In this document: positions 6,863 to 8,394 of the stretch, one piece after another | How the letters are laid out: each line of letters opens with the position of its first letter | How positions within the stretch are numbered: the stretch's first letter is position 1 | Origin: an uncultured Eubacterium sp. | GTDB taxonomy: Bacteria; Bacillota; Clostridia; Lachnospirales; Lachnospiraceae | Assembly: GCA_910579145.1 (NCBI GenBank) | Contig: CAJTTQ010000100.1 | Coordinates: 1-8,394, forward strand | DNA: 8,394 nt | Direction: 5' to 3' | Notes under the pieces: model-generated | The model's database searches: none | What the model was told of the DNA's origin: nothing | Seen by the model: only the letters and a program-made list of their open reading frames with translations | Position numbers and translations under genes: made by a program

Positions 6863-7625
6863 ATAGGTCCGTTACCGCCTCCATAGCAATTCTCATTGCC
6901 GCCGCAAAAAAATCATTTCCCCAATTCCGTATATCATGAGACTCGATATCAGCTAAAGAATCTGCGGTAAAAAGTACTTGCCCAAATGAGATCCCTCTCA
7001 TTTTTGCGCAGGCCGCCATCGAGGCGCATTCCATTTCCACAACGGAATAGCCTTCTGCTTTTCGATACTGGACCATTTCTTTTGTCTCTCTGTAAAAGCC
7101 GTCGGTCGTCCATGTTTTGCAGGTTTTATAGTTCGATCCTGCCCGTTCGAGCACGCGGCAGATCGCTTTCACAGGCTGGGAGTCCAATTCGATTTCCCGT
7201 GATGGAGGTAGATAATGATAGGATGTTCCTTCCTGTCTCAGCGCGGTGGTCGGAATATAAAAGGAGCCCTCCGTATCTTCGACTAATGCGCCACAGCATC
7301 CGGCCGCTATGATTTCCTTTACGCCGCCTGCAATTAGTTGTTCCATGATCTGGACAGCGCCGGCTCCGCCGAGAGGCGCCTGTACAAATGCAATGTCAAT
7401 ATCATTGATCTTCGTTTTATAAACATGAAATTCCTTCGTGACATTGATAAATGTTCCGACGATCTCGCATTCATGTTCAGCCACAAAGTCCTGTATTTCC
7501 GGCTCCATAAATAGCATGACTGCTTTTTGGGGGAAGTGGTAGTCGGAATGATGTCCTGGCATGATCACAGCATTTTGCTCTGTATCAAATTCCAGTATCG
7601 GATATTCGTTTTTGAGTATTGCCAT
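6861..7625 (-). CDS. Nucleoside phosphorylase family protein (PNP/UDP superfamily)
   Basis: A complete 254-residue protein of the purine nucleoside/uridine phosphorylase superfamily, cytoplasmic enzymes that split nucleosides with phosphate (or hydrolyse them, in the nucleosidase branch) to base and sugar for salvage. Seen in the sequence: the glycine-rich segment APLGGAGAVQIMEQL (83-97), the central strand and turn EIIAAGCCGAL (104-114), TTDGFYRET (173-181), and VVEMECASM (195-203), whose E-M-E binds the ribose hydroxyls in known family structures. The end contains LFTADSL (218-224), near where the family has its base-specificity residues. The length is typical (about 230-260). The phosphate-site motif differs from the T-G-I-G-G-P-S of uridine phosphorylase, and there is an extra N-terminal stretch of about 30 residues, so the substrate cannot be called. 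The start is secure: AAAGGAG lies nine bases before the ATG at 7625. It follows the DUF402-like frame by 35 bases on the same strand and converges on the terminator at 6816-6862. Confidence 0.85.
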   Translation of the reverse strand: MAILKNEYPILEFDTEQNAVIMPGHHSDYHFPQKAVMLFMEPEIQDFVAEHECEIVGTFINVTKEFHVYKTKINDIDIAFVQAPLGGAGAVQIMEQLIAGGVKEIIAAGCCGALVEDTEGSFYIPTTALRQEGTSYHYLPPSREIELDSQPVKAICRVLERAGSNYKTCKTWTTDGFYRETKEMVQYRKAEGYSVVEMECASMAACAKMRGISFGQVLFTADSLADIESHDIRNWGNDFFAAAMRIAMEAVTDL

Positions 7626-7634
7626 ATTACCTGA

Positions 7635-7641
7635 CTCCTTT
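7635..7641 (-). promoter_or_regulatory. Shine-Dalgarno of the phosphorylase gene
   Basis: The minus strand reads AAAGGAG, nine bases before the ATG at 7625. It is the best ribosome binding site in the window and fixes the phosphorylase start. It lies in the 35-base gap after the DUF402-like stop, consistent with a shared transcript. Confidence 0.75.
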
Positions 7642-7660
7642 GCATATCATACTGGGAATT

Positions 7661-7993
7661 TCATTTCCGCTTTGCCAGTACCTCCCGACACATCCTGACC
7701 AGCTCGCCGTCCGCGATCCTGTCCTCGACGATATGCCTTATATTTGCGCACCACTGATCTGTTTGTGAAATATCGGAACAAAGATCTTCCAGTATTTTCT
7801 CACCTTCCATCAACGCGGCGTCGTACTGTTCCTTTGAGAGTTCCCCAGATTTGTATCCCGCGTCCAATTCATCACGATCATCTACTTTCACATCTCCTTC
7901 CGGGGTAAAGATCACGTCCCAATATTTATCGATAAATACGGCGATTCCATCCTCACCTGGCGTTGGAAAATACTGTATAATAGGATAATGCGA
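7661..7993 (-). pseudogene. DUF402-like protein, 5'-truncated
   Basis: The frame encodes about 110 residues: SHYPIIQYFPTPGEDG, then IAVFIDKYWDVIFTPEGD, KVDDRDELDAGYKSGELS, KEQYDAALMEGEKILEDL, and a helical tail ending at the TGA 7663-7661. The run x-DxYxDVxxxPxG followed by an acidic DDRDEL and helices with G(E/D)(L/I)SKEQYD matches the C-terminal half of DUF402 proteins, which bind a metal and in characterised members hydrolyse nucleoside di- or triphosphates. The N-terminal half of that domain (normally another 70-90 residues) is missing. The frame is closed by a TGA at 7996-7994, more stops follow upstream (around 8012, 8041, 8049), and no start codon precedes the conserved part. A GTG at 7915 could start an 84-residue product, but with no Shine-Dalgarno and half a domain. 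I therefore read it as a decayed gene. Its position just upstream of a nucleoside phosphorylase fits a nucleotide-salvage pair. Confidence 0.55.
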
Positions 7994-8158
7994 TCATCTC
8001 TGCCGTGACTAATATCGTAACTTCACATTCCAGTCCCATCAATTTTCTCAACATTCTTCGTATTCGTTATAATGAGCCTGCGCAGCAAATTTTTTTACTG
8101 TTTTCCTCAAATGTGTTCCTCTAATAAATACGATTAAATGTTTTTGTGCTTGTATTGT
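7994..8158. other. AT-rich stretch without an intact gene
   Basis: No complete gene is visible. On the minus strand a start-less frame (8147-8048, including FIRGTHLRKTVKKFAAQAHY) ends in TGA, and a 33-codon frame (ATG at 8054, stop at 7953, beginning MLRKLMGLECEVTILV) overlaps that stop as ATGTTGA. Both have weak or no Shine-Dalgarno sites. They may be decayed parts of the gene upstream of the DUF402 fragment or chance. TATAAT occurs on the plus strand at 8068-8073 without a good -35. The left end of the insertion sequence to the right must lie in or near this stretch, but I could not define its inverted repeat. Confidence 0.35.
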
Positions 8159-8394
8159 ATGATATTAATACACATTTTTCAAGTATTATGTGTCATTTTT
8201 AATTCAAGCTTATTATACAACAAAAACAACCTGATTGGTAGACTTTTTCAATATTTTTATATTTACTTTGAAACCCGCTTCGCGCCTACAACAGAAACGC
8301 TGTTCCTGCTCGTTTTATCCATGCTGGTAATGGAGTCTGCTGATTCCATACGCTCCCTGTACAGGCATTTTTTGTCCGGCATCACAGGGAAATC
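8159..8394 (+). mobile_element. Transposase N-terminal part (DDE-type), cut by window edge
   Basis: The plus-strand frame is open from a TAA just before 8138 to the end of the window and encodes FETRFAPTTETLFLLVLSML, then VMESADSIRSLYRHFLSGIT and GKS. The segment LSMLVMESADSIRSLYRHFL is the conserved beginning of a transposase family very common in Lachnospiraceae and related Clostridia (DDE superfamily, usually annotated simply as transposase or IS4/IS701-like). The catalytic residues lie beyond the window. The true start is uncertain: ATG at 8138 or 8159 would give an odd hydrophobic leader without a Shine-Dalgarno, and homologues normally have about 20-35 residues before the PTTETLF region. 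The element end, terminal repeat and target duplication cannot be located from this side. Confidence 0.7.

Noticed and set aside
6986..7312. 108-residue plus-strand frame inside the phosphorylase gene
   Set aside because: Arg/Ser-rich complement of a gene with clear family motifs.
8170..8193. ACACAT ... ATGTGT inverted repeat with a 12-base loop
   Set aside because: Only six pairs in an AT-rich stretch, no T run and no defined role; it may be near the insertion sequence end but cannot be claimed as its terminal repeat.

Overview
The window looks like an accessory stretch of a Gram-positive gut Clostridia genome, most likely Lachnospiraceae. The reasons are an AgrC/AgrA-style (GHKL plus LytTR-type) two-component pair, a very long surface protein built of InlB-like B-repeats, MBG-like Ig modules, FN3 and Big_2 domains, a DUF402-type protein, and a transposase of a DDE family common in that group. 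The taxon is an inference; there is no rRNA or marker gene here.

Layout. 1-969 (minus strand): the start of a response regulator gene, running off the left edge, preceded by a sensor kinase gene that keeps its cytoplasmic catalytic half but only one membrane helix. 899-6202 (plus strand): one uninterrupted 1767-codon frame for a modular extracellular protein, head-to-head with the kinase and overlapping its 5' end by 71 bp. Its stalk is rich in Ig-like modules, followed by a Pro/Thr linker and a strongly basic FN3 + Big_2 C-terminus. It has no recognisable signal peptide and no LPXTG signal. 6203-6860: no intact gene. It holds a strong hairpin, a possible 3' remnant of a VOC (glyoxalase-fold) gene on the minus strand, an AT-rich unknown plus-strand reading frame with no in-frame start, a short coding-like tail and a clear intrinsic terminator. 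6861-7993 (minus strand): an intact nucleoside phosphorylase-family gene with a good Shine-Dalgarno, preceded by the 3' part of a DUF402-like gene. 7994-8158: AT-rich, with only short open stretches. 8159-8394 (plus strand): the N-terminal part of a transposase cut by the right edge.

The common theme is breakage. The kinase and the surface protein both lack their 5' ends at the same junction (about 900-1050), the DUF402 gene lacks its 5' end, the gap holds several gene tails, and an insertion sequence begins at the right edge. The simplest reading is a rearrangement-prone region in which a deletion or recombination joined two divergent genes. An assembly misjoin is a serious alternative. The phosphorylase is the only gene that looks complete by conventional criteria. 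I found no CRISPR array, tRNA, rRNA or riboswitch, and no convincing new multi-gene system. The features most worth following up are the double-truncation junction and the bipartite (acidic stalk, basic foot) architecture of the giant protein.
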